Below are positions 27,002 through 36,089 of a stretch of 64,000 bases of DNA, one piece after another. This DNA comes from Moritella viscosa (lineage in GTDB: Bacteria > Pseudomonadota > Gammaproteobacteria > Enterobacterales > Moritellaceae), in assembly GCA_000953735.1 (NCBI GenBank), contig LN554852.1, positions 434,001 to 498,000 of the forward strand, read 5' to 3'. Position 1 is the first letter of the stretch. The number at the start of each line of letters is the position of its first letter. A program made the translations under genes and the position numbers. The notes beneath the pieces are model-generated. The model saw only the letters and a program-made list of their open reading frames with translations, ran no database searches and was not told where the DNA came from.

Positions 27002-30000
27002 TTATCTTAAGCTACCTTTTTTCATACTCATTACATGGCCGCTATCACTGACTTTTATGCCATGTTTTACATTCAGATCCAATTGGTGCAGGGCAATACG
27101 AATATTGTGCTCTTTAAATACTTGATTGATACGGGTGTTAAGTGCGTGTGTCATGGTCAAACGATGGCCCATTTCTGCGACATAACAACGCACTTCAAAG
27201 CATAATGAATGTTGGCCAAATTCAATAAAGAATACTTCAGGTCCTGGATTATCAAGGCTTAAACTATTTTCTTCGGCACAGCCTAATAGCAGTTTGGTAA
27301 CCAGTTCAATATCAGAATTAAATTCGACACCGATATTAATGATCACGCGGGTAATTGAATCGGATAGAGACCAGTTAATAAATTGTTCAGTGATAAAAGC
27401 TTTATTTGGTACGATAATTTCCTTTCTATCCCAATCAACAATAGTTGTGGCGCGGGTCTGAATTTTACTGATACTACCGGTTAATTGACGGATTGTGACG
27501 GTATCACCAATACGAATCGGTTTTTCAAATAAGATAATCAGGCCGGATACGAAGTTGGCAAAAATTTCTTGTAAACCAAAACCTAAGCCGACTGTTAATG
27601 CAGCCACTAACCATTGTGTTTTTGCCCAATCGACACCTAAAAAGTTAAATCCGACGACAAAACCAATTGAAATCGTCATGTATTTGGCTAACGTCGTGAT
27701 CGCAAAACCTGTACCTGGGCTAAGATCGAGATGTTGCAAAATAAGCAGCTCTAGTGCACCCGATAAATTACGTACTAATACTAACGTTAGTGCAAAAATA
27801 GTGATGGCTAATAGGCAGCTCTTTAAGGTAATCGGATCGATATATTCAACCCCGTTTAGGGTATTGGCTGCATCCCAAAGCGTGATGGTATCGAGGAAGG
27901 TAAAGGCACTTTGAATTTCAGACCAAAATAGTGCATTTAATGCGAGGAATAATAAGGTTAATAAAGTACGTAATAAGCCGAGCGATTGTGCGCTGATTTG
28001 ATCCAGATCGATCTCGGGCTCTTCGATATCAAAATGGCTTTCTTGACTGGTATTTTGCTCGCCCTTTTCAACTTCTTTCGCACGTTGAGCAATAATATCG
28101 ATACGTTTGGCTTTCGCTCGTTCAAAGGCCAGACGACGTTTTTGTAAGTGCATACCACGGCGTATCAAATAATAAGTGAGTAAGAAGAACACGCCCATGA
28201 ATAAGGATGATTCCATCTGTTTTAGCAATACTTGCGCTGTATAGAGGTAGCCCATGAGTGCGATGATGGCTGATGCGATTGGTGCCATGATAAAGACAGT
28301 CCAAATCGTGTGGTGGACAATGTGCGGTTTGCCGTTATTTTTTTTCTTATACGTTAGCGGTAATTTTTCGCGATATAAGCGGTAGTAGAACTGCGTTAAT
28401 GCACAACAAGTAATGATAAAGGCAAGACGACCTAGCGATCCATCATAAGCTTGTTCTGGATACTGATAACAAAGCACTTGGATGATGTAAGAGGGCCAAG
28501 AGATAAAAAATAGCACCTGATAATAACCCCAAATTTTTGCGATTAGTTCTTTATCTATTTTAAGGTGAATTTGTAGTAAGCCCTTATGGCGGGTGAGGTT
28601 ACGCATAAACAGGTATATCACTAACAAAAATAGCGAATCTTGTAACGCGTGGCCAATATTTACTGCAAAGGGAAATTCCCATGCGCTAATAAGTAGCTCT
28701 GTAATAATAAGCAGTGAAAGCGGCAAAATCAGTGCATCGGCAAATGAATACGCGAGATTCCGTAAGGTATAAGAAAACTTATCCTTTGTTACTTTACCAA
28801 CCTTTGGATATGTTTCGGCTATATGCTTGGTAAAATATTTATTCAGGGGAGCATGTAAATAAGTGAGACCTAGAATGAATAACAGCGCCAAACTTAACGT
28901 TGCTAAAGGCACAGAGAGTATGGCTTGTGGGATCGTGATACTGTTATCGATCGAGGCGATCCAAAGCATACTCGCCAAAAGTTCTGAAATTGTTTGAGTA
29001 TTTATGAATGGAGAACTCGGCACCCAGAATAAATGCTCATCAGCCTGCTGTTTAATTTGTACTAATGTGCTATTCATTTTGCTGTAGCTGACTTTTAATT
29101 TTGTTTGCTCGTAGATATGATTATCTAAACTTGAAATAAGTTGGCTGAGTAACAGTCGACGTAATTCAATAAATCGTAACAGACTCTCATGTTCTGCAGG
29201 TGTGAGTGTTTTTGTTGCTAATGGCAGACTGTCTAATTGTGTCTGCATTTTTTTATAGCGAAAGCGTGCTAGGCGACTTTCAACAATTTCATTTTCAAGT
29301 TTTTCTAGTGGTGGCTCACTCGGTAAGCTACTTACTTGAGCCCGTAAGTTTTCACCAAACGCAGAGCTGATTTTTAACCATTCTACTTGCTCATTAAAAT
29401 TAGTGAGCGTTGTAGTGAGCGCATCTACTTGCTGTGTAACTGCTTGTTGTTTACGTTGAATTATTTCATTTTTAGCTGAAACGGTTGCAAGTTCTTTAGA
29501 TAGTTCTTGATTGATTTCGAGTTGTAGCTGTAAAAATGGAGAACTAATCAGTGATGAATCATTGATTTGTTTACTGCGCGCAATCGCGTCTTCGGTTTCC
29601 TTGCGCAATATGCTATTACGTAAGTCAGTCAGTATTGTTAAGTACTTACTGACATCTTTTTGTTCTCGCCGTATTAAACGGCGATTGAGCTGCGCTAATT
29701 CACTGCGATTACTGGCACTGAGTTGTTCAAGCTCTAGCATCTGGATTTTCGTTGATAATGATGATTCTTTGATTTGCAGTGAAATTCGTAGGGCTTCTTG
29801 TTCACTATTTAAACTACCGTTTCCTGTGCTTATCAGCTTGTCAGATTCTTTTTGCGTATTGGTTAGTTTACTACGTAAGCGTTCAATATCAGTTTGAAAT
29901 GAACTGATTCTAATACCTATGGTGGTGAGTTCGCTACTACGCGCCTGCTGCTGTTGTTTTAAATCGGTAAGGTTGGAATTTTGTTTCGCAATTGCTTGAT

Positions 30001-30334
30001 CGACTTTATTTAATGACCAGTCACTTGGATCGGCAAATTTTGCTGATATATAGTCTGCAATCTTGGCTTTTAATGTTTGTGATGTGACAGGGTAGTCGTC
30101 AATGATTTTTTGATAACTAACGGCTGTTTGACGGGCATCTGTGTCTTCGATGAGATCTTTTAAAGCTTGTTGATAATACTTGAGCTGTAATTTAACCGAA
30201 GGTGTAGGCTCTAGTTCTTCAAGCTGAGATATGGTGTTGTTAAGCTGAGCCTCACCATAACTAAGCTGTGCATAAACTGGCGTAAAAAATAATGAAAATA
30301 GAATAAGTAAAATTACATAATTTTTAGTCATCAT
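27002..30334 (-). CDS. mscM: Miniconductance mechanosensitive channel (MscM/YjeP, MscK-like)
   Basis: This 1110-residue inner-membrane channel has a signal peptide (ends TPVYAQLS), a large periplasmic coiled-coil region (about residues 30-470), a series of TM helices (about 470-860) and a C-terminal MscS core. The core includes GLGFGLQEIFANFVSGLIIL, the conserved pore region, and IRIGDTVTIRQLTGSISKI. E. coli MscM/YjeP is 1107 residues, and its gene lies beside psd and rsgA, as here except for an inserted EamA gene. It opens on hypo-osmotic shock to release solutes. MscK is an alternative call, but length and synteny favour MscM. Confidence 0.9.
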   Translation of the reverse strand: MMTKNYVILLILFSLFFTPVYAQLSYGEAQLNNTISQLEELEPTPSVKLQLKYYQQALKDLIEDTDARQTAVSYQKIIDDYPVTSQTLKAKIADYISAKFADPSDWSLNKVDQAIAKQNSNLTDLKQQQQARSSELTTIGIRISSFQTDIERLRSKLTNTQKESDKLISTGNGSLNSEQEALRISLQIKESSLSTKIQMLELEQLSASNRSELAQLNRRLIRREQKDVSKYLTILTDLRNSILRKETEDAIARSKQINDSSLISSPFLQLQLEINQELSKELATVSAKNEIIQRKQQAVTQQVDALTTTLTNFNEQVEWLKISSAFGENLRAQVSSLPSEPPLEKLENEIVESRLARFRYKKMQTQLDSLPLATKTLTPAEHESLLRFIELRRLLLSQLISSLDNHIYEQTKLKVSYSKMNSTLVQIKQQADEHLFWVPSSPFINTQTISELLASMLWIASIDNSITIPQAILSVPLATLSLALLFILGLTYLHAPLNKYFTKHIAETYPKVGKVTKDKFSYTLRNLAYSFADALILPLSLLIITELLISAWEFPFAVNIGHALQDSLFLLVIYLFMRNLTRHKGLLQIHLKIDKELIAKIWGYYQVLFFISWPSYIIQVLCYQYPEQAYDGSLGRLAFIITCCALTQFYYRLYREKLPLTYKKKNNGKPHIVHHTIWTVFIMAPIASAIIALMGYLYTAQVLLKQMESSLFMGVFFLLTYYLIRRGMHLQKRRLAFERAKAKRIDIIAQRAKEVEKGEQNTSQESHFDIEEPEIDLDQISAQSLGLLRTLLTLLFLALNALFWSEIQSAFTFLDTITLWDAANTLNGVEYIDPITLKSCLLAITIFALTLVLVRNLSGALELLILQHLDLSPGTGFAITTLAKYMTISIGFVVGFNFLGVDWAKTQWLVAALTVGLGFGLQEIFANFVSGLIILFEKPIRIGDTVTIRQLTGSISKIQTRATTIVDWDRKEIIVPNKAFITEQFINWSLSDSITRVIINIGVEFNSDIELVTKLLLGCAEENSLSLDNPGPEVFFIEFGQHSLCFEVRCYVAEMGHRLTMTHALNTRINQVFKEHNIRIALHQLDLNVKHGIKVSDSGHVMSMKKGSLR

Positions 30335-30405
30335 AATATTTCATAAGCACAATTAATAATGTCATTTAATCCCGGTTTATCCGTTTTCAAACTGTATTAA
30401 TCGGC

Positions 30406-31317
30406 CTATTTCTTTCCTGCATTCCATGTTTCAAAGAGGGCGGCTGAGACCACTAATACTCCTCCCGTGATGGTGGCAGTATTGGGGATTTCACCTAAAA
30501 AAGGGATCGCTAGCAAACTACCGTAAAGCGGCTGTAAACAGGAGATAAGACCAACTGTTTTGGCTTTTAGGTAGCGTAATGCTGTCACTAGCAGTGTGTG
30601 TGGCATCGCTGTAAAGCAAATTCCTAACACAACTAATAACGTCCAACTGTCATTATTTATACCTGCTAAGTCTACACCCAAAAATGGTGAAAGCATACAC
30701 GCGGTTAATAATGTTTGATAAAACATGGTGTGTGGGCCACTGTAGTGGGATAGCTTACGTTTGTAGAGTATATTTCTTAAAGTAAACAAAAATGCGGAGC
30801 TAATACCGCTGATAATACCGAGAGTCACATCATTCTCTAGAGACAGTTCCGGTACTAATAAGCTAATGCCGATTAGTACCACTAATGCCGAGATTATATC
30901 TTGACCTTGTATTTTTTCGCGATTAAACAAAGGTTCTAAAAATACCGTCATCACAGGATAAGTGTAGAAGGCAATAAGCCCTATCGCAATGGTCGACAGC
31001 TGCATACCTAAGAAGAAGGTTACCCAGTGAGCGCCCACTAACGCGGCTAATAATACGGCCCAGCCATAATCGCTTAACTTATTTAATCGCAATGGCTGCT
31101 TGGTGATTTTTAATAATAAACACAGCACAGTACTGGCGATAACGCAGCGAATAATGGTGATATCAAGTGCACTTAATGGAATGAGTTTAGAAAATAATGT
31201 GGTGCCGCCAAGTAATAGCGTTGCTGAGTGTAGAGCCCAAAGCCCAAAGCCCTTGTTTATGTTGTTCCATTTATTACTTACATCCTTGCAATAGTTAGCC
31301 AGATCAATTGGTAGCAT
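30406..31317 (-). CDS. EamA/DMT-family transporter
   Basis: This 303-residue inner-membrane protein has two EamA repeats with about ten TM helices. The N-terminal cytoplasmic stretch (MLPIDLANYCKDVSNKWNNI) is longer than usual, so a later start is possible. GLIAFYTYPVMTVFLEPLF is typical of RhaT/EamA-type metabolite exporters. It sits between psd and mscM, where E. coli has no gene. The substrate is unknown. Confidence 0.83.
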   Translation of the reverse strand: MLPIDLANYCKDVSNKWNNINKGFGLWALHSATLLLGGTTLFSKLIPLSALDITIIRCVIASTVLCLLLKITKQPLRLNKLSDYGWAVLLAALVGAHWVTFFLGMQLSTIAIGLIAFYTYPVMTVFLEPLFNREKIQGQDIISALVVLIGISLLVPELSLENDVTLGIISGISSAFLFTLRNILYKRKLSHYSGPHTMFYQTLLTACMLSPFLGVDLAGINNDSWTLLVVLGICFTAMPHTLLVTALRYLKAKTVGLISCLQPLYGSLLAIPFLGEIPNTATITGGVLVVSAALFETWNAGKK

Positions 31318-31489
31318 TCATATTTATTTAGTGATTATAACCTTTGTATAGAAATAATAATGGCATTGCTGTGGTTATTTAAATATTGAATATACAGGGT
31401 TAGGTTGGTTATTGAGGGGGAATGTTACCCATTAAAACTTTTACGTTTATAATGAGTAACATTATCCTAGCTATTACGCTTAGATTATC

Positions 31490-32350
31490 TTATTTATTCT
31501 TGATTCGGGCAAATGCTTCACCCATTACTGTTGCTATTGTTGGCTGTAATTCATCAACAAATTCAACGGCATCTTTGGTAAATACAGCAACGATCGTTGA
31601 GCCTAGTTTAAAGCGACCCATTTCTTCGCCTTTTTCGATAACGATTGGCGCTTGGTTTTCATATGTCCAACGTACGATCTCTTTATTCTTTGATGGTGCG
31701 ATAGTGCCGTGCCAAATTGTTTCAATTGAGGCTACGATTGTTGCGCCAACTAATACCATTGCAAATGGACCAACCTCGGTATCAAAGATAGCGATAGCAC
31801 GTTCGTTACGTGCAAATAAATTTGGTACATTTTGCGCTGTGAGTGGATTAACTGAAAACAGATCGCCCGGTGCAAAAATCATTTCTTTTAACGTACCAGT
31901 AATTGGCATGTGGATACGGTGGTAATCACGTGGCGATAAATATACTGTCGCGAAATCACCATCTTCGAATTTATTTGCAAGTTGACGATCACCACCAAGT
32001 AGTTCGCACACACTGTAATCATGGCCTTTAGCTTGCACTATACGACCTTGTGTAATTGGACCTGCTTGGCTTACTGCTCCATCAACGGGTTGGCATAACA
32101 TGTTATCGTCAGCATTGATTGGACGTACGCCTTCTTTAAGTTCACGGGTAAAAAACTCGTTGAATGTTTGGAAGTGTGCTGGATCTGAATGTTTTGCTTC
32201 ATCCATGTTCACATTGTAACGCTTGATAAACCAGCCGATTACATTGGTGGTTACTTTACCGTGAGCACCATTGGCAAATAAACCAATAAGACGAGATAAA
32301 CCATGTTGAGGAAAGCAGTATTGGGCAATAACTTTAAGCTTGTCTAGCAC
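31490..32350 (-). CDS. psd: Phosphatidylserine decarboxylase proenzyme
   Basis: This 286-residue inner-membrane enzyme makes phosphatidylethanolamine. The LGS cleavage motif ([12 protein letters not shown]) is at residues 249-251; self-cleavage between Gly250 and Ser251 yields the pyruvoyl group. The N-terminal amphipathic segment ([18 protein letters not shown]) is typical. HMPITGTL and [11 protein letters not shown] contain the conserved histidines of the active site. It lies downstream of rsgA on the same strand, as in E. coli, across 171 bp. Confidence 0.95.
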   Translation of the reverse strand: MLDKLKVIAQYCFPQHGLSRLIGLFANGAHGKVTTNVIGWFIKRYNVNMDEAKHSDPAHFQTFNEFFTRELKEGVRPINADDNMLCQPVDGAVSQAGPITQGRIVQAKGHDYSVCELLGGDRQLANKFEDGDFATVYLSPRDYHRIHMPITGTLKEMIFAPGDLFSVNPLTAQNVPNLFARNERAIAIFDTEVGPFAMVLVGATIVASIETIWHGTIAPSKNKEIVRWTYENQAPIVIEKGEEMGRFKLGSTIVAVFTKDAVEFVDELQPTIATVMGEAFARIKNK

Positions 32351-32521
32351 CTGAGAGCCTCTTAAATAATTGAATAAGTTAGAATTAACGCTATTGTAAC
32401 AACTTTGGATATTGTTGTCATAATTTGCGTCATGCGTTTAATTAGACAATGGTTATTTTGCGATTTAGGTAAGCAAGATAACCCAGCGTCATTTTTAGTT
32501 GTATTATTAATTGTGTACGAG

Positions 32522-33562
32522 TTACTTACGCACTGGAACATGACGAGTTGGACGATTGTCTAACATTGTTTCTAAAATGCGGAGATAGTTATCAAAGCGT
32601 ACTTTTTTGATTTTGCCTTTTGCTACAGCTTCTTGCAGTGCACAGCCAGGATCATTTTTATGTTTACAATCGCGGAAGCGACATTCACCTAAGAAATCTC
32701 TAAACTCGATAAAGCCATTAGCGATCTCTTCGGGTTTCATGTGCCATAGCGAGAATTCACGTACACCTGGTGAGTCAATAAGATCACCACCTGATGGGAA
32801 ATGATATAAACGCGCTGTTGTTGTTGTATGGGTACCAAGACCTGATTTTTCCGATACATCACCCACATCGACATTTAATTCGGGCATCAAGGCATTAACT
32901 AGTGATGATTTACCTACGCCTGATTGACCCACAAAGATAGTGGTATTATCTTTCAGTAGACCTTGTAGTTCACTTAACCCCTTACCTTCGATAGATGATA
33001 CTTGCCATACTTCGTAGCCAATATCACGGTAAGTTTGTAGCTGCTGGTTAATGGTGAATAATTCATTGGTGCTTAATAAGTCAATCTTATTTAATAAGAT
33101 CACTGGACGGATTTTCACATCTTCGGCAGCAACAATATAACGGTCGATAATATTGGTTGAGAATTCAGGTACGACAGAGGATACGATCACAATCTGATCG
33201 ATATTAGCCGCAATCGGTTTAATACCGTCATAAAAATCGGGACGGGTTAATACGGTTCTGCGTTCGTGTACTGCTTCGATAATGCCAGAAATGCCTTGCA
33301 GCTGTTCATTACCTAAGCGCCAAACGACACGGTCACCTGTTACTAAGCTCGCAATAGAACGACGTAGATTACAGCGGTGAATGACCCCATTCTCATCTTC
33401 TACATCAGCATGTTGACCAAAGCGGCTAATTATTACACCTTCTTGCTTTTGGCCGAGAAGAGCATCATCCCATTCTCGTGTATCTTGCTTTTCTAAACGT
33501 TTAGTCTGGTTGCTACGTACGCGACGTATTTGACCTTGGGTTAAATGTTTCTTTTTAGCCAC
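32522..33562 (-). CDS. rsgA: Ribosome small-subunit biogenesis GTPase RsgA
   Basis: This circularly permuted GTPase checks 30S subunit maturation. With a GTG start at 33562 it is 346 residues and begins [16 protein letters not shown], like E. coli RsgA (350). The longest frame would extend to 33718, into the divergent orn coding region, and the added residues are not RsgA-like. Features in order: OB-fold, NKIDLL (G4), [14 protein letters not shown] (G1), [11 protein letters not shown] (G3) and the C-terminal zinc motif [14 protein letters not shown]. Confidence 0.93.
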   Translation of the reverse strand: MAKKKHLTQGQIRRVRSNQTKRLEKQDTREWDDALLGQKQEGVIISRFGQHADVEDENGVIHRCNLRRSIASLVTGDRVVWRLGNEQLQGISGIIEAVHERRTVLTRPDFYDGIKPIAANIDQIVIVSSVVPEFSTNIIDRYIVAAEDVKIRPVILLNKIDLLSTNELFTINQQLQTYRDIGYEVWQVSSIEGKGLSELQGLLKDNTTIFVGQSGVGKSSLVNALMPELNVDVGDVSEKSGLGTHTTTTARLYHFPSGGDLIDSPGVREFSLWHMKPEEIANGFIEFRDFLGECRFRDCKHKNDPGCALQEAVAKGKIKKVRFDNYLRILETMLDNRPTRHVPVRK

Positions 33563-33691
33563 GGGTAATTTAATTCCTGAGTTGTAACAAGCGTATTGTA
33601 GTACAGCTGCTGCTGAACATCGCATTTCGAGGTCGATTGAGTATAATAACCTTAAATATACGATTAAACGACAACTATTAGGATCCCATCT

Positions 33692-34258
33692 ATGCAACTC
33701 GCCGACAACGCTGCGCAATTTAATGAAAATAATTTAGTTTGGATTGACTTAGAAATGACTGGTCTTGATCCAGAAAAATGTCTAATCATTGAAATTGCAA
33801 CTATCGTCACTGATAGTGAATTAAACATTCTTGCAGAAGGACCTGTATTAGCTATTCACCAAGATAAAATCGAACTTGATAAGATGGATGAGTGGTGTAC
33901 AACTCACCATACTAATTCGGGTCTTGTTGAACGTGTATTAGCAAGTAAAGTCACTGAAAAAGAGGCTGTTGAACAAACATTAACATTCTTACACCAGTGG
34001 GTACCTGCGGGTAAATCACCATTATGTGGTAACAGCATTGGCCAAGACCGTCGTTTCTTAGTGAAATATATGACGGAATTAAATGATTATTTCCATTACC
34101 GTAATGTGGATGTGAGTACGATTAAAGAGTTAGGTCGCCGTTGGTGTCCTGAGGTTGTGTCGAGTTTCCATAAGGAAGGTTTGCATTTAGCACTGGATGA
34201 TATTCGTGAATCAATCGGTGAATTACAGCATTATCGTCAACACATGTTTAAAATTTAA
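33692..34258 (+). CDS. orn: Oligoribonuclease
   Basis: This 188-residue DEDDh 3'-5' exonuclease degrades RNA of two to five nucleotides and the c-di-GMP product pGpG. Conserved motifs: [12 protein letters not shown] (catalytic D, E) near the N-terminus, [11 protein letters not shown], and [11 protein letters not shown] (H and D) near the end. The N-terminus [14 protein letters not shown] is slightly longer than E. coli. It is divergent from rsgA and followed by the tRNA-Gly array, as in E. coli. Confidence 0.96.
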   Translation: MQLADNAAQFNENNLVWIDLEMTGLDPEKCLIIEIATIVTDSELNILAEGPVLAIHQDKIELDKMDEWCTTHHTNSGLVERVLASKVTEKEAVEQTLTFLHQWVPAGKSPLCGNSIGQDRRFLVKYMTELNDYFHYRNVDVSTIKELGRRWCPEVVSSFHKEGLHLALDDIRESIGELQHYRQHMFKI

Positions 34259-34350
34259 GCAGCGGAACGACTGGTTGGATAAATTTACGACCTTATAGTC
34301 GAAACATTCGGCAATATCAGGTTTTTTTATAATAAAGCTTTGGTCTATGC

Positions 34351-34378
34351 TTGCAAAAACCAGTCGGTTCTATATAAT
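34351..34378 (+). promoter_or_regulatory. Promoter of the tRNA-Gly array
   Basis: TTGCAA (34351-34356), 16-bp spacer, TATAAT (34373-34378), then TCGGCACC, a GC-rich discriminator typical of stringently controlled stable RNA promoters. It lies 20 bp before the first tRNA. Confidence 0.78.
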
Positions 34379-34397
34379 TCGGCACCTAAGATGAGAT

Positions 34398-34473
34398 GCG
34401 GTACTAGCTCAGTTGGTAGAGCGCAACCTTGCCAAGGTTGAGGTCAAGAGTTCGAGCCTCTTGTACCGCTCCA
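34398..34473 (+). tRNA. glyV: tRNA-Gly(GCC), copy 1
   Basis: 76 nt including an encoded 3' CCA. GCGGTAC and GTACCGC form the acceptor stem; the anticodon is GCC in the loop TTGCCAA. The T-arm has GAGTTCGAGCCTC. The sequence is identical to the next four copies; flanks differ. Confidence 0.97.
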
Positions 34474-34506
34474 ATCTTATCTTAGAATACCAAATAGAAT
34501 TCCGAA

Positions 34507-34582
34507 GCGGTACTAGCTCAGTTGGTAGAGCGCAACCTTGCCAAGGTTGAGGTCAAGAGTTCGAGCCTCTTGTACCGCTCCA
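34507..34582 (+). tRNA. tRNA-Gly(GCC), copy 2
   Basis: Identical to copy 1 over 76 nt including CCA, with anticodon GCC. From here the array repeats with a period of about 130 bp. Confidence 0.97.
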
Positions 34583-34636
34583 ATTTTCTATCCCAGTGAT
34601 AAGAAAATAAGTTGAGAAACTATAAATCAAAATGAA

Positions 34637-34712
34637 GCGGTACTAGCTCAGTTGGTAGAGCGCAACCTTGCCAAGGTTGAGGTCAAGAGTTCGAGCCTCT
34701 TGTACCGCTCCA
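34637..34712 (+). tRNA. tRNA-Gly(GCC), copy 3
   Basis: Identical 76-nt sequence to the other copies, anticodon GCC, CCA encoded. Confidence 0.97.
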
Positions 34713-34766
34713 ATTTTCTATCCCAGTGATAAGAAAACAAGTTGAGAAACTATAAATCAAAATGAA

Positions 34767-34842
34767 GCGGTACTAGCTCAGTTGGTAGAGCGCAACCTTG
34801 CCAAGGTTGAGGTCAAGAGTTCGAGCCTCTTGTACCGCTCCA
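34767..34842 (+). tRNA. tRNA-Gly(GCC), copy 4
   Basis: Identical 76-nt sequence to the other copies, anticodon GCC, CCA encoded. The spacer after it differs by CATC for CCC. Confidence 0.97.
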
Positions 34843-34897
34843 ATTTTCTATCATCAGTGATAAGAAAATAAGTTGAGAAACTATAAATCAAAATGAA

Positions 34898-34973
34898 GCG
34901 GTACTAGCTCAGTTGGTAGAGCGCAACCTTGCCAAGGTTGAGGTCAAGAGTTCGAGCCTCTTGTACCGCTCCA
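34898..34973 (+). tRNA. tRNA-Gly(GCC), copy 5
   Basis: Identical 76-nt sequence to the other copies, anticodon GCC, CCA encoded. The repeated spacer is absent after it. AT-rich DNA and then an 8-bp tandem repeat follow. Confidence 0.97.
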
Positions 34974-35040
34974 ATTTATTTTCTTCATATCCTCTTATAC
35001 TATCTTCCTTTATTTTACTTCTTAGTTAATTTATTTTTAA

Positions 35041-35112
35041 ATCTACAAATCTACAAATCTACAAATCTACAAATCTACAAATCTACAAATCTACAAATCT
35101 ACAAATCTACAA
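35041..35112 (+). repeat. 8-bp tandem repeat ATCTACAA, nine copies
   Basis: Nine perfect ATCTACAA units run from 35041 to 35112, bounded by AA and ATCG. It is non-coding: the only frame through it begins inside the fifth tRNA. The array is 68 bp after that tRNA and about 147 bp before the DUF4442 start. Confidence 0.95.
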
Positions 35113-35258
35113 ATCGATCAATTTATCGCTGCTAATTTTTATTCTATGTCATTTAGACCAATTGTACTTATGGATTAAATGTTATAGTTACCGGTCACTT
35201 AGTGCAGGAATTTAACTAAGTATTCGTTCTGGAACCAATGATAACGTCGAGGATTGAC

Positions 35259-35750
35259 ATGAAAGCCGATAATAAACTCAGTAAAATTGTTAAAAAAGTA
35301 ACTCTACTTCCAAAAGGTTGCCACGCGTCCGCGCTGTCGTTGGTCTTTGGAAAAGTGATTAAATTTGCTGGTACATCAAAAATACGTGTCGAAAAGTTAG
35401 ACTTTTCTGGTTCTAAACTTAGTTTGAAGAACCGTAAGCGCGTGCAGAATCATATTGGTGGTGTTCATGCTGCAGCAATGGCTTTACTTGGTGAGTCTGC
35501 GACGGGTTTTTTAATTGGTATGCATGTACCTGACAACCGTATTCCATTATTAAAAAATATGAACATTGATTACGTTCGTCGTGCTGCGGGCGATCTTACT
35601 GCTGTGGCCACATTAAGCGATGAGCAAATAAATTATATTCGTGAAACAGAAAAAGGTGATATCTCGGTACCTGTTGTTATTACGGATAGTGAAGGTAATG
35701 AGCCGATCAATGCTGAATTTATTTGGGCTTGGGTTCCAAAAAGACGTTAA
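35259..35750 (+). CDS. DUF4442 / hotdog-fold thioesterase-like protein
   Basis: This 163-residue soluble protein resembles the DUF4442 group of hotdog-fold proteins related to PaaI/YiiD-C thioesterases. The core segment QNHIGGVHAAAMALLGESATGF has the conserved N/H...G...A pattern of the active-site helix. The start at 35259 (MKADNKLSK) is preceded by GAGGATTGAC; an ATG seven codons upstream has no such site. No substrate can be assigned. It is a single gene between the tRNA array and the antiporter. Confidence 0.72.
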   Translation: MKADNKLSKIVKKVTLLPKGCHASALSLVFGKVIKFAGTSKIRVEKLDFSGSKLSLKNRKRVQNHIGGVHAAAMALLGESATGFLIGMHVPDNRIPLLKNMNIDYVRRAAGDLTAVATLSDEQINYIRETEKGDISVPVVITDSEGNEPINAEFIWAWVPKRR

Positions 35751-36089
35751 CTTTTAGTTATTTTATGCCCAAGCTACTTCGAGATAAACTTTGATCAAAT
35801 TCGATCTTAATTACCTCATCAGAAGTGGTTTTGGTATGTACCTGTCATCATTCTTCTTTAATTACCGTTTTCTATCTCTATTTTCCTATTATTTTGTATA
35901 TAAAATGATTTATGGTTTAATTTAACTATATAATTTTAGGTATAATTATTGATTGGAAGCTCTATTCTCTGCTGTCGCTAATCATATTACTGAAAGAACT
36001 TGATTTTTATCCCTAACAAGAACATTGTGTAGCTCGGAAAAATAATCTTCAGTTAATCTAATCAAATTTACTTCCATTAGAGGTGTAGC
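35751..36089. other. 339-bp intergenic region before the antiporter gene
   Basis: AT-rich. It begins with a partial copy of the 47-bp repeat (35765-35784). No other supported feature apart from the antiporter ribosome binding site (TTAGAGGTG at 36079-36087). Confidence 0.5.
35765..35784 (+). repeat. Partial copy C of the palindromic repeat
   Basis: ATGCCCAAGCTACTTCGAGA matches the left end of copy A (reverse complement of 7356-7402) at 16 of 20 positions. The right half is not recognisable. Confidence 0.45.

Larger units (their letters stand above)
34507..34973 (+). repeat. Tandem duplication of tRNA-Gly plus spacer
   Basis: Starts of copies 2-5 are spaced 130, 130 and 131 bp. The 54-55 bp spacers are almost identical (TTTTCTATC, CAGTGATAAGAAAA, AAGTTGAGAAACTATAAATC), differing by one T/C and by CCC versus CATC. 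The TTTTCTATC/GATAAGAAAA part can form a hairpin for processing. Copy 1 has a different, 33-bp spacer. Confidence 0.92.

Noticed and set aside
33563-33718. N-terminal extension of rsgA by 52 residues
   Set aside because: It overlaps the divergent orn coding region and does not resemble RsgA; the GTG at 33562 fits the family.
34507-34973. Regularly spaced repeats that could look like a CRISPR array
   Set aside because: The repeated unit is a 76-nt tRNA, the spacers are near-identical rather than unique, and no cas genes are nearby.
34929-35135. Plus-strand open frame through the fifth tRNA and the 8-bp repeat, with a repetitive QIYKSTN tail
   Set aside because: It starts inside a tRNA gene, and its tail is only the translation of the microsatellite.
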